The position numbers and the translations under genes are program-made. Of a DNA stretch of 64,000 nt, positions 17,179 through 25,124 are shown in pieces. Below the pieces are notes generated by a model. The model had not been told where the DNA came from. It made no database searches and saw nothing but the letters and a program-made list of their open reading frames with translations. Numbering within the stretch: position 1 is the first letter of the stretch; every line of letters begins with the position of its first letter. The stretch is from Bacillus_BU sp051233475 (GTDB lineage Bacteria > Bacillota > Bacilli > Bacillales > Cytobacillaceae), in contig NZ_JBKFGH010000002.1 in assembly GCF_051233475.1 (NCBI RefSeq), positions 186,001 through 250,000 on the forward strand, given 5' to 3'.

Positions 17179-17530
17179 ATAGAGCCAATTAAAAATAGAG
17201 CACAAGATTTGTCGAACTTTTTATTCAAAAACTAGAACTAAAAAACTATAAATCTAGCGTAAGATATTAAATACAAGAAATTGCTAAAATTTAAAAAGCG
17301 CCTGAACAACTAACACAATCCCCACCTTTGCTCAGGCCCCTACTCCCCTTCCCCTTTATAACCAACCAAAACTCTTCTCACTACTTTTGCGAGTTTTCCT
17401 AATTTTCACTTACATGTTTAAAGAAATAATTGAATATATCATGAAACAATATTAGAATTAGTTCTATATACAGAACAATTATCGATAAAAATTTAGTTAT
17501 ATTGAACAAAATATAAGGAGCTGATACTTA
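17179..17530. other. Intergenic region upstream of the VWA gene
   Basis: This holds a pyrimidine-rich tract at about 17315-17360, a weak GCCTGA/TCAGGC stem near 17300-17336, and a GTTC-N8-GAAC palindrome at 17461. No ORF with a ribosome site was seen. Confidence 0.5.
17461..17476. promoter_or_regulatory. 16-bp palindrome upstream of the VWA gene
   Basis: GTTCTATATACAGAAC has the same GTTC-N8-GAAC layout and length as the site before flp and lies 55 bases before the VWA start. Its first ten bases recur at 16722-16731. Confidence 0.45.
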
Positions 17531-19282
17531 GTGGTAAAAAAACGAACTAGTAGTAGACTAGTAATTCTGTTTATTTTTTTGATATTTAGTTCCTTCAATG
17601 CACAAGCAAAGGCTCCTGCAGCATCCTCTTCCCGCATCGAAGGTTTCCTTGTTGTCGATGTCAGTAAATCGATGCTAGAAAGTGACCCGAACAAAATCAG
17701 TAATGAAGCGATGAAGATGTTTGTGGATATGTCCTCACTTAAGGGAGATAAAATAGGAGTCATCGCCTATTCAGATGAATTGAGAGGAAAAATGGATCTC
17801 GTCAAACTTCAAAACGATGAGGATAAAAACAAACTGAAATCTTTCATTGATTCCTTGGAGAAATTCCCAAATACCGATCTATCTGTAGGATTAAAAGAAG
17901 CGGTAAACAACCTCAATAACAGCCATGAAAAAGGGTACCGCCCCCTAATCGTGTTACTGGCAGACGGAAATAATGACCTTAATGAAAATAAGGGCAAGAC
18001 TCCCGAGCAGGCAACAGATGAATTAAATGCAACAGTGGCTGACGCAAAAGCAAAGGGATATCCGATCTATGTTATTGGCTTAAATGCTAATAATGATCTT
18101 AACAAGGATATTCTTCTAAATATAGCAACCGAGACGAAAGGGAAGTTTTTTGAAACAAGCAATGCTGATGATTTGCCTGTGATCCTTAGTGAGATTTTTG
18201 CTAAACATACGAAATCTAAAATGGTTTCAATAAATGAAAATGTCGGAAATGGTGAATATCAAGACATTGCCATTACGATCCCAAACAGTAATGTTTTGGA
18301 GGCGAATATTTCTCTGCTTTCAAACAAAGAAGTGGAACTAAAATTAGTAGACCCTAAAGGCAAGGAAAGGCAGATTCCTTCTGACAACATCCTTCTTTCA
18401 AAATCTAAGGCCTATTCGATCCTAAAGTTACTAAATCCTGTTCAAGGGGAATGGACACTAAAGGTAAAAGGTTCTCCGGAAGATATAGTGGATATTGATG
18501 TTGTCCTGAACTATGACCTGCAATTAAAACTTGCACCTGTGAATACTGAAGGACTTAGCGAAGGAGATAGAGTTAAGATAACAGCCTTTTTTGAGGATAA
18601 TGGTAAACAAATCAACAGCAAAGATCTTTATGAATCTATGCAAGCGACTTTATCAGTAAAAGAATTATCAACAGGGGAGACGAAGAATGTGCGATTATCC
18701 CCAAGCAAGCAAGGATTTACGGGAGAATTTCAGATTGGTCAATCGACTAATTACGAAATTACGGTGAATGCTGAAGGCGACAGCTTCTACCGGGAAATCC
18801 AGCCTCAAAGTATTAGCTTTCAAAAAGGATCTAACTCGATCAAAACATCTATTTCAGGGTTTCCAAAATCTCCATCGCTATATTTAGCTTTAATTGTTTT
18901 ATTGGCATTCCCGGCTCTTTTCTATTCAAATAAAAAACGCAAGAAAAATCGCGGCTTTAACGGACAAGTCATTGTTGAAATAAAAAATGAAGCTACCGGC
19001 GAGTGCTCTAAACAAACATTAAAGGAATTTAAGGGATTAAAAGAAGAATTTACGCTTAACCAAATGTTTTCGTTAGCACCTGAATTTACAGAAACAGAAA
19101 AAATCACGTTTATTCCACTTACCGAAAATGCCTTGCTTCTCTTTAATAAATCAAATTTAACAATCGAACGAAATGGTGTGGTCATTGATCTCGATACTTT
19201 CCACCGCTTCCGCCGCAACGAGCAACTTCGCATCAGGTTTAAAGATTTGGATCAATCCATTTATGTTAAATTCGTGAGTTAA
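17531..19282 (+). CDS. Secreted, membrane-anchored VWA-domain protein
   Basis: 583 residues. A signal peptide ends near AQAKA (residue about 28). A von Willebrand A domain follows at about 37-215, with the metal-binding DxSxS motif at D43-S45-S47, the later Thr in the NTDLSVG segment and the VLLADG Asp. Beta-rich extracellular domains run to about 445, one membrane helix sits at about 447-465 after SPSLYLA, and an approximately 115-residue cytoplasmic beta-rich tail ends the protein. It starts with GTG behind AAGGAG. The location beside the Tad operon and the shared palindrome suggest a surface adhesion or pilus accessory role (inference). Confidence 0.82.
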   Translation: MVKKRTSSRLVILFIFLIFSSFNAQAKAPAASSSRIEGFLVVDVSKSMLESDPNKISNEAMKMFVDMSSLKGDKIGVIAYSDELRGKMDLVKLQNDEDKNKLKSFIDSLEKFPNTDLSVGLKEAVNNLNNSHEKGYRPLIVLLADGNNDLNENKGKTPEQATDELNATVADAKAKGYPIYVIGLNANNDLNKDILLNIATETKGKFFETSNADDLPVILSEIFAKHTKSKMVSINENVGNGEYQDIAITIPNSNVLEANISLLSNKEVELKLVDPKGKERQIPSDNILLSKSKAYSILKLLNPVQGEWTLKVKGSPEDIVDIDVVLNYDLQLKLAPVNTEGLSEGDRVKITAFFEDNGKQINSKDLYESMQATLSVKELSTGETKNVRLSPSKQGFTGEFQIGQSTNYEITVNAEGDSFYREIQPQSISFQKGSNSIKTSISGFPKSPSLYLALIVLLAFPALFYSNKKRKKNRGFNGQVIVEIKNEATGECSKQTLKEFKGLKEEFTLNQMFSLAPEFTETEKITFIPLTENALLLFNKSNLTIERNGVVIDLDTFHRFRRNEQLRIRFKDLDQSIYVKFVS

Positions 19283-19300
19283 ACTCTTCAAAATAGGCAA

Positions 19301-19328
19301 AAAACCAACAGGCGCCCTGTTGGTTTTT
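19301..19328. terminator. Bidirectional terminator, VWA gene / yisL
   Basis: AAAACCAACAGG pairs with CCTGTTGGTTTT around a tiny loop, with A and T runs on either side, so it can end both convergent transcripts. Confidence 0.85.
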
Positions 19329-19332
19329 TCAA

Positions 19333-19686
19333 TTAAATATATTTCATCCCAAGCGGCAGCGTAATACCTAACAGGACGACAATGACTAGAACAACAGTAC
19401 AAACGATCCAAAGAAGACCTGTTGATTTCCCCTTTTCATTCCAACTGATAATAATTTCAAATACCCCAATCATTGCAATGCCGAATACAGCCTTTAGGAT
19501 ATATAAAAACAAGGAAATTTTATATACAGGGAAAAACAGCATAAAGCCAGTCACTATTATTAACAGGTAAGAGGCTCTTAAAACCATTTGCAAAATCTTG
19601 CTGTTTTTTCCTTTGCCTTGCAATACAACCACAATAATAAATAAAAGTAATGATAATACCAGTGATGTTAAGTGTGCATGAATCAT
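19333..19686 (-). CDS. yisL: YisL family membrane protein (DUF1516/UPF0344)
   Basis: 117 residues with four predicted membrane helices. It begins MIHAHLTSLVLSLLLF and contains LLIIVTGFMLF and LGITLPLG, as in the uncharacterised YisL family of Bacillus. Length is normal for the family (about 118). It follows the response regulator gene on the same strand with a 15-base gap, so it may be read as the last gene of that operon. It has a GGAGG ribosome site 11 bases before the ATG. Function is unknown. Confidence 0.85.
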   Translation of the reverse strand: MIHAHLTSLVLSLLLFIIVVVLQGKGKNSKILQMVLRASYLLIIVTGFMLFFPVYKISLFLYILKAVFGIAMIGVFEIIISWNEKGKSTGLLWIVCTVVLVIVVLLGITLPLGMKYI

Positions 19687-19701
19687 AAAGTTGTTTTCCT
19701 C

Positions 19702-20394
19702 CTAGTTATCTTTAAATCGGTACCCTGCTCCCCACACCGTCTCTATATAATCCGGATTGGACGGATCATGTTCTATTTTTTCACGGATCTTTCGGATATG
19801 GACGGTAACTGTTGATACATCCCCGGCACTGTCATAGCCCCAGATGCGTTCAAATAAATGATCCTTACTAAAAACTTGATTTGGGTGCGAAGCTAAGAAT
19901 GTCAAAACATCAAATTCCTTCGTCGTGAATACGACTTCTTGATTATTAACAAAAACTCGGCGCGATGAATTATCAATAATTAGACCCCGAATATATATTT
20001 CATTTGATTCAGGTTTCTGCCTCATCATTAAACGTTCATACCTAGACAAGTGCGCTTTGACTCTGGCTACCAATTCATTTGGACTGAATGGTTTGACTAA
20101 ATAATCATCTGCTCCAAGGCCAAGGCCGCGGATTTTATCGATTTCTTCTTTTTTTGCCGTTACTAAAATTATTGGAACGTCTTTGACACTACGTACCTTT
20201 TTACAAATTTCAAAACCATCTACATTTGGCAGCATGACATCAAGTAAAATCAAATCAAAATCATGAGTCAGCGCTCTCTGCAATCCTTGATCGCCTGTTA
20301 AAACGATTTCTGTTTGAAATCCATTGATTTCTAAATAATCGCGTTCTAACTCGGCAATGCTTTTTTCATCTTCAATGATTAGGATCTTTTTCAT
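19702..20394 (-). CDS. OmpR-family response regulator
   Basis: 230 residues. The receiver domain has acidic residues at E8-D9, phospho-acceptor D52 in LILLDVMLP, T79 in LVTA and K101 in LVKPF. The C-terminal winged helix ends with DYIETVWGAGYRFK, as in OmpR/PhoB regulators. It is the partner of the kinase gene 15 bases upstream, in a five-gene unit with an ABC transporter and a secreted protein. Confidence 0.93.
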   Translation of the reverse strand: MKKILIIEDEKSIAELERDYLEINGFQTEIVLTGDQGLQRALTHDFDLILLDVMLPNVDGFEICKKVRSVKDVPIILVTAKKEEIDKIRGLGLGADDYLVKPFSPNELVARVKAHLSRYERLMMRQKPESNEIYIRGLIIDNSSRRVFVNNQEVVFTTKEFDVLTFLASHPNQVFSKDHLFERIWGYDSAGDVSTVTVHIRKIREKIEHDPSNPDYIETVWGAGYRFKDN

Positions 20395-20409
20395 GATGTC
20401 ACCTGCTTT

Positions 20410-21861
20410 TTAATATTTTTTAGGGAATATAATCGATATTTCCGTTCCGATATTCGCCTTACTTTCAGCACGGATCGTCCCATGGTGTCCTTCCACGATC
20501 ATTCTGGATATCGCTAACCCCAGTCCACTTCCGCCTGTTAATTTACTTCTGGATTGATCGGCACGGTAAAATTGGTTAAAAATATATGGAAGAGACTCTT
20601 CCGGAATACCCGGCCCGTTGTCCATGATCACCAATTCTACATAGTCCTTGGTTCCGGACAGAAAGAAATGAATTTCTTTTGTTTCTTTGTTCATATACTT
20701 CACACTGTTTTGAACGATATTTCCCAACACTCGTTTAAACTTTTCCCGATCAACCCCGATAAGATAATTTTCATATTCATCCGACTGAAAATACACTTTC
20801 ACATCTTTTTTCTCAAGATCAAAGCTTAATTCTTCTATAAAATCAGCCAAGTATTTCTTTAAATCAAGCTCTTCAAAGTGAAATGGAATTTTGCCAAGGT
20901 CAAGCTTCGAATAAAGGAACAATTCATCGATTAAATGATCCAAATCAACTGCTTTAGAATAGATGGTTTGAATATATCGTTCTTGCTTTTCCGGTGTATC
21001 AGCAATTCCATCACGAATTCCCTCAACATATCCTTTTATCGAGGTGATCGGTGTTTTGAGATCATGAGATATATGGGCAATTAATTCTTTGCGGTTTTCT
21101 TCATATTGCTTTTGTATCGCAAAGGATTCATTTAATTTTACACGCATTTCTTCAAACGTTTTGGTTAATTGGCCTATTTCATCGTTCTTTACCGCGGTGA
21201 TGGAATGCTCCAGGTTCCCTTCGGTTATCGATTGGGCCGCTTTCTTTAATCGTTCAATCGGCTTAATAATACTCTTTGACACAAAGTAAGTTAACAAGCC
21301 ATTTGTTGCGATTAAAATAAGGAGACATAGTCCAAATAATATCGGGAAGAACGTCTTCACAAAGTGATTCCACGGACTTGCATCTTTCATAATGAAGATC
21401 GAAATTTCTCCGCCGTCTTTATCATAAAAATCATGCTGCTTAATGGCAAATGTCCGGTCTCCAATCTCCTCAAGATTCCGCATAATATTCGTTGTTCCGA
21501 AAACCGGTAAGTCTTTATTTTTTATTATCCGCAGACTATCTGAAGTAAACAGAAATTCATTATTTTTTCGAACAATAAGACCAGCATCAATCTTCTTTAA
21601 GCGTTGATCTACCGATGATAAATAGTTGTCGGTAAGTAATTCTTTCGGATTTAACACTGATTTTTCTTTTAGCTCAAAAAATATAAGCGTATCCTCTTGC
21701 AGGTCTTTATCGCTGCTATGACTTTCCGGCAATAAATTAGAGACTTCCTTTATGTCACCCAAAAAGAGGATCGATAAAATTCCAGAGGCAGCCAGAAATA
21801 AAACAATCGGCACAAAGATCATCGCAAGATTCGAAAATAGCAGCCGGAGCTTAATCGACAT
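20410..21861 (-). CDS. Membrane sensor histidine kinase
   Basis: 483 residues. Two membrane helices (about 8-32 and 168-190) bracket an extracellular sensor domain of about 135 residues. A HAMP domain follows, then a HisKA domain with the phosphorylated His at about 266 (HISHDLKTPITSIKGY). The HATPase domain has an N box (IVQNSVKYM), DNGPGIP and GGSGLGLAI. It would phosphorylate the neighbouring OmpR-type regulator. The extracellular sensor domain is larger than that of intramembrane-sensing BceS-type kinases, arguing against a classic bacitracin-detoxification pair. Confidence 0.92.
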   Translation of the reverse strand: MSIKLRLLFSNLAMIFVPIVLFLAASGILSILFLGDIKEVSNLLPESHSSDKDLQEDTLIFFELKEKSVLNPKELLTDNYLSSVDQRLKKIDAGLIVRKNNEFLFTSDSLRIIKNKDLPVFGTTNIMRNLEEIGDRTFAIKQHDFYDKDGGEISIFIMKDASPWNHFVKTFFPILFGLCLLILIATNGLLTYFVSKSIIKPIERLKKAAQSITEGNLEHSITAVKNDEIGQLTKTFEEMRVKLNESFAIQKQYEENRKELIAHISHDLKTPITSIKGYVEGIRDGIADTPEKQERYIQTIYSKAVDLDHLIDELFLYSKLDLGKIPFHFEELDLKKYLADFIEELSFDLEKKDVKVYFQSDEYENYLIGVDREKFKRVLGNIVQNSVKYMNKETKEIHFFLSGTKDYVELVIMDNGPGIPEESLPYIFNQFYRADQSRSKLTGGSGLGLAISRMIVEGHHGTIRAESKANIGTEISIIFPKKY

Positions 21862-21879
21862 AAAAATAACACCTTTCTG

Positions 21880-22617
21880 TTATGCTTCTTTTTTCGTAAA
21901 TAAATAATAGCCCGTCGCTAAAAATAAGGCCGTTGATGACAATAAATACATAACCGTTTGTACAGCCCATTTGAATGAAACATCCCCTATCCACTGCATA
22001 TACCAATCTAAGTAAGTGGAAGGCAGCATATACAACAGTCCTGGAAATACATAGGGAAGAAAGAGCATAACCAGATAGAGAATAATTAATCCTGAGACTG
22101 CCATCATACTTGATTTGACTAATAATGCGAGCAGGACAGCAACTGCTGTTAAAGCTAATAAAGGCACCCAAGATATAGCAAATGCCGATAAACTCACTCC
22201 AGCGTCCGCAAAGCCGTAGCTGCTATCAAAGACAATACTGCTGAGCGTTACCCCAAGCCAGCCAAGTAATAGCTGGATCCCGATAAACAATCCAATCGAT
22301 GCCGTTTTCGACAAAAAGAGCTCGAGCCGGTTGATCGGTCGAATAAGCAATAGCGTTCCTCTTTCTCCTTCTCCTGTGAAAAGCTCTGCTGCCGCCATAA
22401 AAATAAATAACGGGAGCAGAACTTTAACTAATAAATCAAGAATCATATAGTTAATATTGTCTGAGGGTAGGGCCATCCAATCGGTTATGAAAAGTTTCTC
22501 AGCCAAAAGCTTTAAAGCAAATGGCAGGAATCCGGTCATAACAAGAAACAACTTTGTTACCCGTTTCGCCAATAGCTTTTCTAATTCATTCCAGATATTA
22601 GCTAACCCTGGATTCAT
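21880..22617 (-). CDS. ABC-2 type transporter permease
   Basis: 245 residues with about six hydrophobic segments and the typical ABC-2 layout: IWNELEKLLAKRVTKL at the N terminus, then LFTGEGERGTLLLIRPINRLELFLSKT between helices. It works with the ATPase encoded upstream, with which its start overlaps by 20 bases. The ATG at 22617 has a GGAGG ribosome site inside the ATPase gene; the longer frame from 22644 does not. Substrate unknown. Confidence 0.85.
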   Translation of the reverse strand: MNPGLANIWNELEKLLAKRVTKLFLVMTGFLPFALKLLAEKLFITDWMALPSDNINYMILDLLVKVLLPLFIFMAAAELFTGEGERGTLLLIRPINRLELFLSKTASIGLFIGIQLLLGWLGVTLSSIVFDSSYGFADAGVSLSAFAISWVPLLALTAVAVLLALLVKSSMMAVSGLIILYLVMLFLPYVFPGLLYMLPSTYLDWYMQWIGDVSFKWAVQTVMYLLSSTALFLATGYYLFTKKEA

Positions 22618-23317
22618 AAGCGCCTTCCTCCACCTTTTTGACATATATATCCTCTAGGGAGTCTTTACCTAGCTCACTAAATGATAGCTGGCCATTTATT
22701 AAAAATGCGAAACGGTTGCATAATCGTTCCATTTCAGAAATGTGATGGCTTGAAATCACAAATGTAATTCCGTAATAGGTAGAAAGCTGCTGAATCGTTT
22801 TCCTAAATAAAAGCAAACCATCAATATCGAGACCATTAGTTGGCTCGTCCAAAATCACGAACCTTGGTTGCGAAATGAGTGCCGAGGCAATGCCAAATCG
22901 CTGCTTCATTCCCATTGAAAAAGCAGAGAGCTTTTCATATTTATATGGATGCAATCCGGTCAACTCGAGTACTTCATCTACATACGATGTTGGGACATAA
23001 GGGTAAAAGCGTAACGCCATTTTTAAGTTTTGGAAAGCAGACATATTGTCGTACACTCCCCCTTGCCCAATAAAAGCACCAACAGGCTGGATCGCCTGTT
23101 TAAAGTGCTCCGCAAGGTCACAGCCGAACAATTCAACTTTCCCACTGTCTGGTTTAGCAAGACCAGTCAAGCATTTTAGCAACGTCGTCTTTCCTGCCCC
23201 GTTTGGTCCAAGAATTCCCAAAATATCACCCTGGTTAATCGTTAGGTTGATATTTTTAATTCCTCTTCCATTTGAAAATTGTTTCGTCACTTCGGATAAT
23301 ACTGCTATTTTCTCCAA
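22598..23317 (-). CDS. ABC transporter ATP-binding protein
   Basis: 239 residues. Walker A is GPNGAGKTTLLKCL, the signature region is LSAFSMGMKQRFGIA (a common variant of LSGGQ in ABC-2 exporters), Walker B is RFVILDEPTNGLD and the switch is SSHHISEME. The frame extends to 23374, which would run into the preceding gene, but a GAGGGTG ribosome site favours the TTG at 23317 (MEKIAVLSEVTKQF). It partners the downstream permease. Confidence 0.88.
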   Translation of the reverse strand: MEKIAVLSEVTKQFSNGRGIKNINLTINQGDILGILGPNGAGKTTLLKCLTGLAKPDSGKVELFGCDLAEHFKQAIQPVGAFIGQGGVYDNMSAFQNLKMALRFYPYVPTSYVDEVLELTGLHPYKYEKLSAFSMGMKQRFGIASALISQPRFVILDEPTNGLDIDGLLLFRKTIQQLSTYYGITFVISSHHISEMERLCNRFAFLINGQLSFSELGKDSLEDIYVKKVEEGAYESRVS

Positions 23318-23336
23318 GCAATCACCCTCTAAACGG

Positions 23337-24188
23337 TTACTGACCATGTCCGTGGCTGACATCAAGCTTTTCAACTTTTTCTGCAGAAATCTCTACTGGT
23401 GAAACAGAAGTCTTGTTGTAATCTTTAACCGCTAAATTCATATTTAAAATTAATTCATGTGCTTTTCCTTGTTTATCTTTTCCGGTCACAACCGCTTTTA
23501 CTGTTTGCTTCTCAACAATATTTTGGTTATTAACGTCTGCTATTACATTAATTTTTTTAACCGTAATATCGTGGTCCAATGCTGGAATAGTTGGCTGAAG
23601 GTGGAAATCTGAGCTGTCTTGATCTTGGCGGTCTTGCAGCATTACAGAATGCTTAATCATAAGTGAACTTAGCGCATTCGCTGATAGTGGAATTTCCTTG
23701 CCTGTTAAATCCAGTTCAATGGTTTGACCGTTTTTGCTTTCATCTACCGTGATTTGCTGTTGGAGATTTTTCGTAAGAACATCAATTAAATTTTCTAAAT
23801 CGTCTTGAAGCTCCATACTTGCATCACTATGAGGATTTTTTGCATCCATTTTATAAATGACTTCGGTCCCCTCTTTTGTTACGTACCAAGCTCCATCTTG
23901 CTTAAACATATTCATTGAGCTTGTTTCTTCTTCATTGGCCATCTCTGTTGAAATCGAACTTACCTTTTGTTCTGTGTCGGTTTTATACAAAGAATCCATC
24001 GAGAATAGCGTATTATCATTATCCTTAAGATTAAAGCTGATCTCCAATGTCGCACTTTTCGCTTGATGTGTTTGTTTTAGAGCAGATTTATAGAGTTCGT
24101 ATCCAGATGTGTTTGCCGAGATGGAATAAACACTGCCTAATAGTATCGCGCCGCTTAACCCAATAACACCTATCATTTTTTTGTTCAT
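23337..24188 (-). CDS. Secreted protein encoded with an ABC transporter and two-component system
   Basis: 283 residues with an uncleaved or cleavable N-terminal signal (MNKKMIGVIGLSGAILLGSVYSISA). The mature part is hydrophilic and mixed alpha/beta, with repeated amphipathic strands such as ATLEISFNLKDND and TIELDLTGKEIP. This pattern resembles LolA/LppX-type lipid-binding folds, but no catalytic motif is visible and I do not recognise the family with certainty. There is no lipobox cysteine. It is first in the operon and is followed by ATPase, permease, kinase and regulator; it may present or sense the transported molecule (inference). GGAGG selects the ATG at 24188. Confidence 0.7.
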   Translation of the reverse strand: MNKKMIGVIGLSGAILLGSVYSISANTSGYELYKSALKQTHQAKSATLEISFNLKDNDNTLFSMDSLYKTDTEQKVSSISTEMANEEETSSMNMFKQDGAWYVTKEGTEVIYKMDAKNPHSDASMELQDDLENLIDVLTKNLQQQITVDESKNGQTIELDLTGKEIPLSANALSSLMIKHSVMLQDRQDQDSSDFHLQPTIPALDHDITVKKINVIADVNNQNIVEKQTVKAVVTGKDKQGKAHELILNMNLAVKDYNKTSVSPVEISAEKVEKLDVSHGHGQ

Positions 24189-24350
24189 GTCTTTTTCCTC
24201 CATAATGGATTTCGATTACATGAACAGCTTAATCGATAGTTCTAAATGCCAGCTAAACATATTCTTAAATATTTATTAAATCCGTTAAATTTGATTGATA
24301 CTTTTATTTTAATATAAGGCTGTGAAAGAACAATGTTGATTTTGAACACG

Positions 24351-24480
24351 CTGTTGATTGGAGCGGAAGGTGCGAGACTCCTGCGGGAGAAGGTGTCACG
24401 GGAGACCCCACAGGCGCTTGCGCCGAGGAGGCTCCCGGACTCCCCCGCGGAAAGCGAGCACCTGGAGCGGAAATCAACAG
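24351..24480. repeat. Interspersed GC-rich palindromic repeat, copy 1 (intact)
   Basis: A 130-bp element with inverted ends (CTGTTGATT and AATCAACAG), GC-rich inside while its surroundings are AT-rich. The core has GGAGCGGAAGGTGCGAGA at the left and CCTGGAGCGGAAATCAACAG at the right. Elements of this type are scattered in intergenic regions of many Bacillaceae genomes. A second copy is at 28140-28329. ORFs crossing it are spurious. Confidence 0.85.
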
Positions 24481-24507
24481 CCAACTTTAATGAACGCACC
24501 CTAATAT

Positions 24508-24902
24508 AAAGAAAAACAAGCAGAGAGGTTAATTGCTCTCTGCTTGTTGGTATGGTGTATTAACTTGGATGAAATATTCTATTAGAATAGAAGGGAACCA
24601 TGAATAACATGTGTTGATTCTTAGATGATTCACTAGTGCGTCTATGATGCTATCTTGTTGTTATCATGATGAATGTTCAAGTTGTTTCCTAGATGTCTAC
24701 TCGTTGCATTCATGTTGTAATAAAATATATGCAATATCTTGATGACAAGTTGGGGTTCTTGTTGCAATTAATTCGGTGTAATTCTAGTTGCATTCTCGAA
24801 GTAAATCTTGATGATAATCTGATGACTTACTTAAGAAGTTTTCAAAATGTAATTCATGAGATGTCTTGAACTTGAGAAGTTTTAATTACTTATTCCCTCT
24901 AC
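24508..24902 (-). ncRNA. Candidate non-coding RNA, about 395 nt, with own promoter and terminator
   Basis: On the minus strand a TTGAAT-N17-TATATT promoter (24909-24937) precedes about 350 bases without a ribosome-site-backed ORF, ending in a 13-bp stem (AACAAGCAGAGAG and its complement, 24515-24548) followed by TTTTTC. The body is rich in CAA and CATCA motifs; GCAAC-N-AG occurs three times (24784-24791, 24758-24765, 24700-24707) and GACATCT twice. Long stretches look unpaired. I do not recognise it as a known family. It is divergent from the pxp operon and convergent with nothing, so an antisense role on neighbours is unlikely; it may act in trans. Confidence 0.55.
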
Positions 24903-24923
24903 AATATCAATATACTATTGTAG
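24899..24923. promoter_or_regulatory. Operator-like palindrome over the ncRNA promoter
   Basis: Arms CTACAATA (24899-24906) and TATTGTAG (24916-24923) are separated by 9 bases. The palindrome covers the predicted -10 box and start point, the usual place for a repressor site. Confidence 0.5.
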
Positions 24924-24937
24924 AAAATACAATTCAA
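24909..24937 (-). promoter_or_regulatory. Sigma-A promoter of the candidate ncRNA
   Basis: On the minus strand the -35 is TTGAAT (24932-24937) and the -10 is TATATT (24909-24914), with a 17-base spacer. Transcription would start near 24902. Confidence 0.55.
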
Positions 24938-25065
24938 TCCATTTCACAGTTTTTTCACATTCATATAGTACTAATTATGAAAAAGATGTGAACATTGGAT
25001 TTAATTGGTAAATTCTTAGTTTTTTCCATTTTAGTAACAAATTCTTTAGACAAAATTTAATTCAG

Positions 25066-25082
25066 TGTGACATAATGTAATA
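25066..25082 (+). promoter_or_regulatory. Near-consensus TnrA-type site upstream of pxpB
   Basis: TGTGA-CATAATG-TAATA matches TGTNA-N7-TNACA except for one base of the second half-site. It lies 43 bases before the pxpB start. The B. subtilis kip operon, which holds the homologous genes, is under TnrA control. Confidence 0.4.
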
Positions 25083-25124
25083 TTGATTAGTTTGAATTTT
25101 CAAGCATAAAAAAGGGGTATTAAA

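Noticed and set aside
24242..24499. 85-residue ORF on the minus strand
   Set aside because: It lies almost wholly inside the GC-rich interspersed repeat, which is open by composition. It has no ribosome site.
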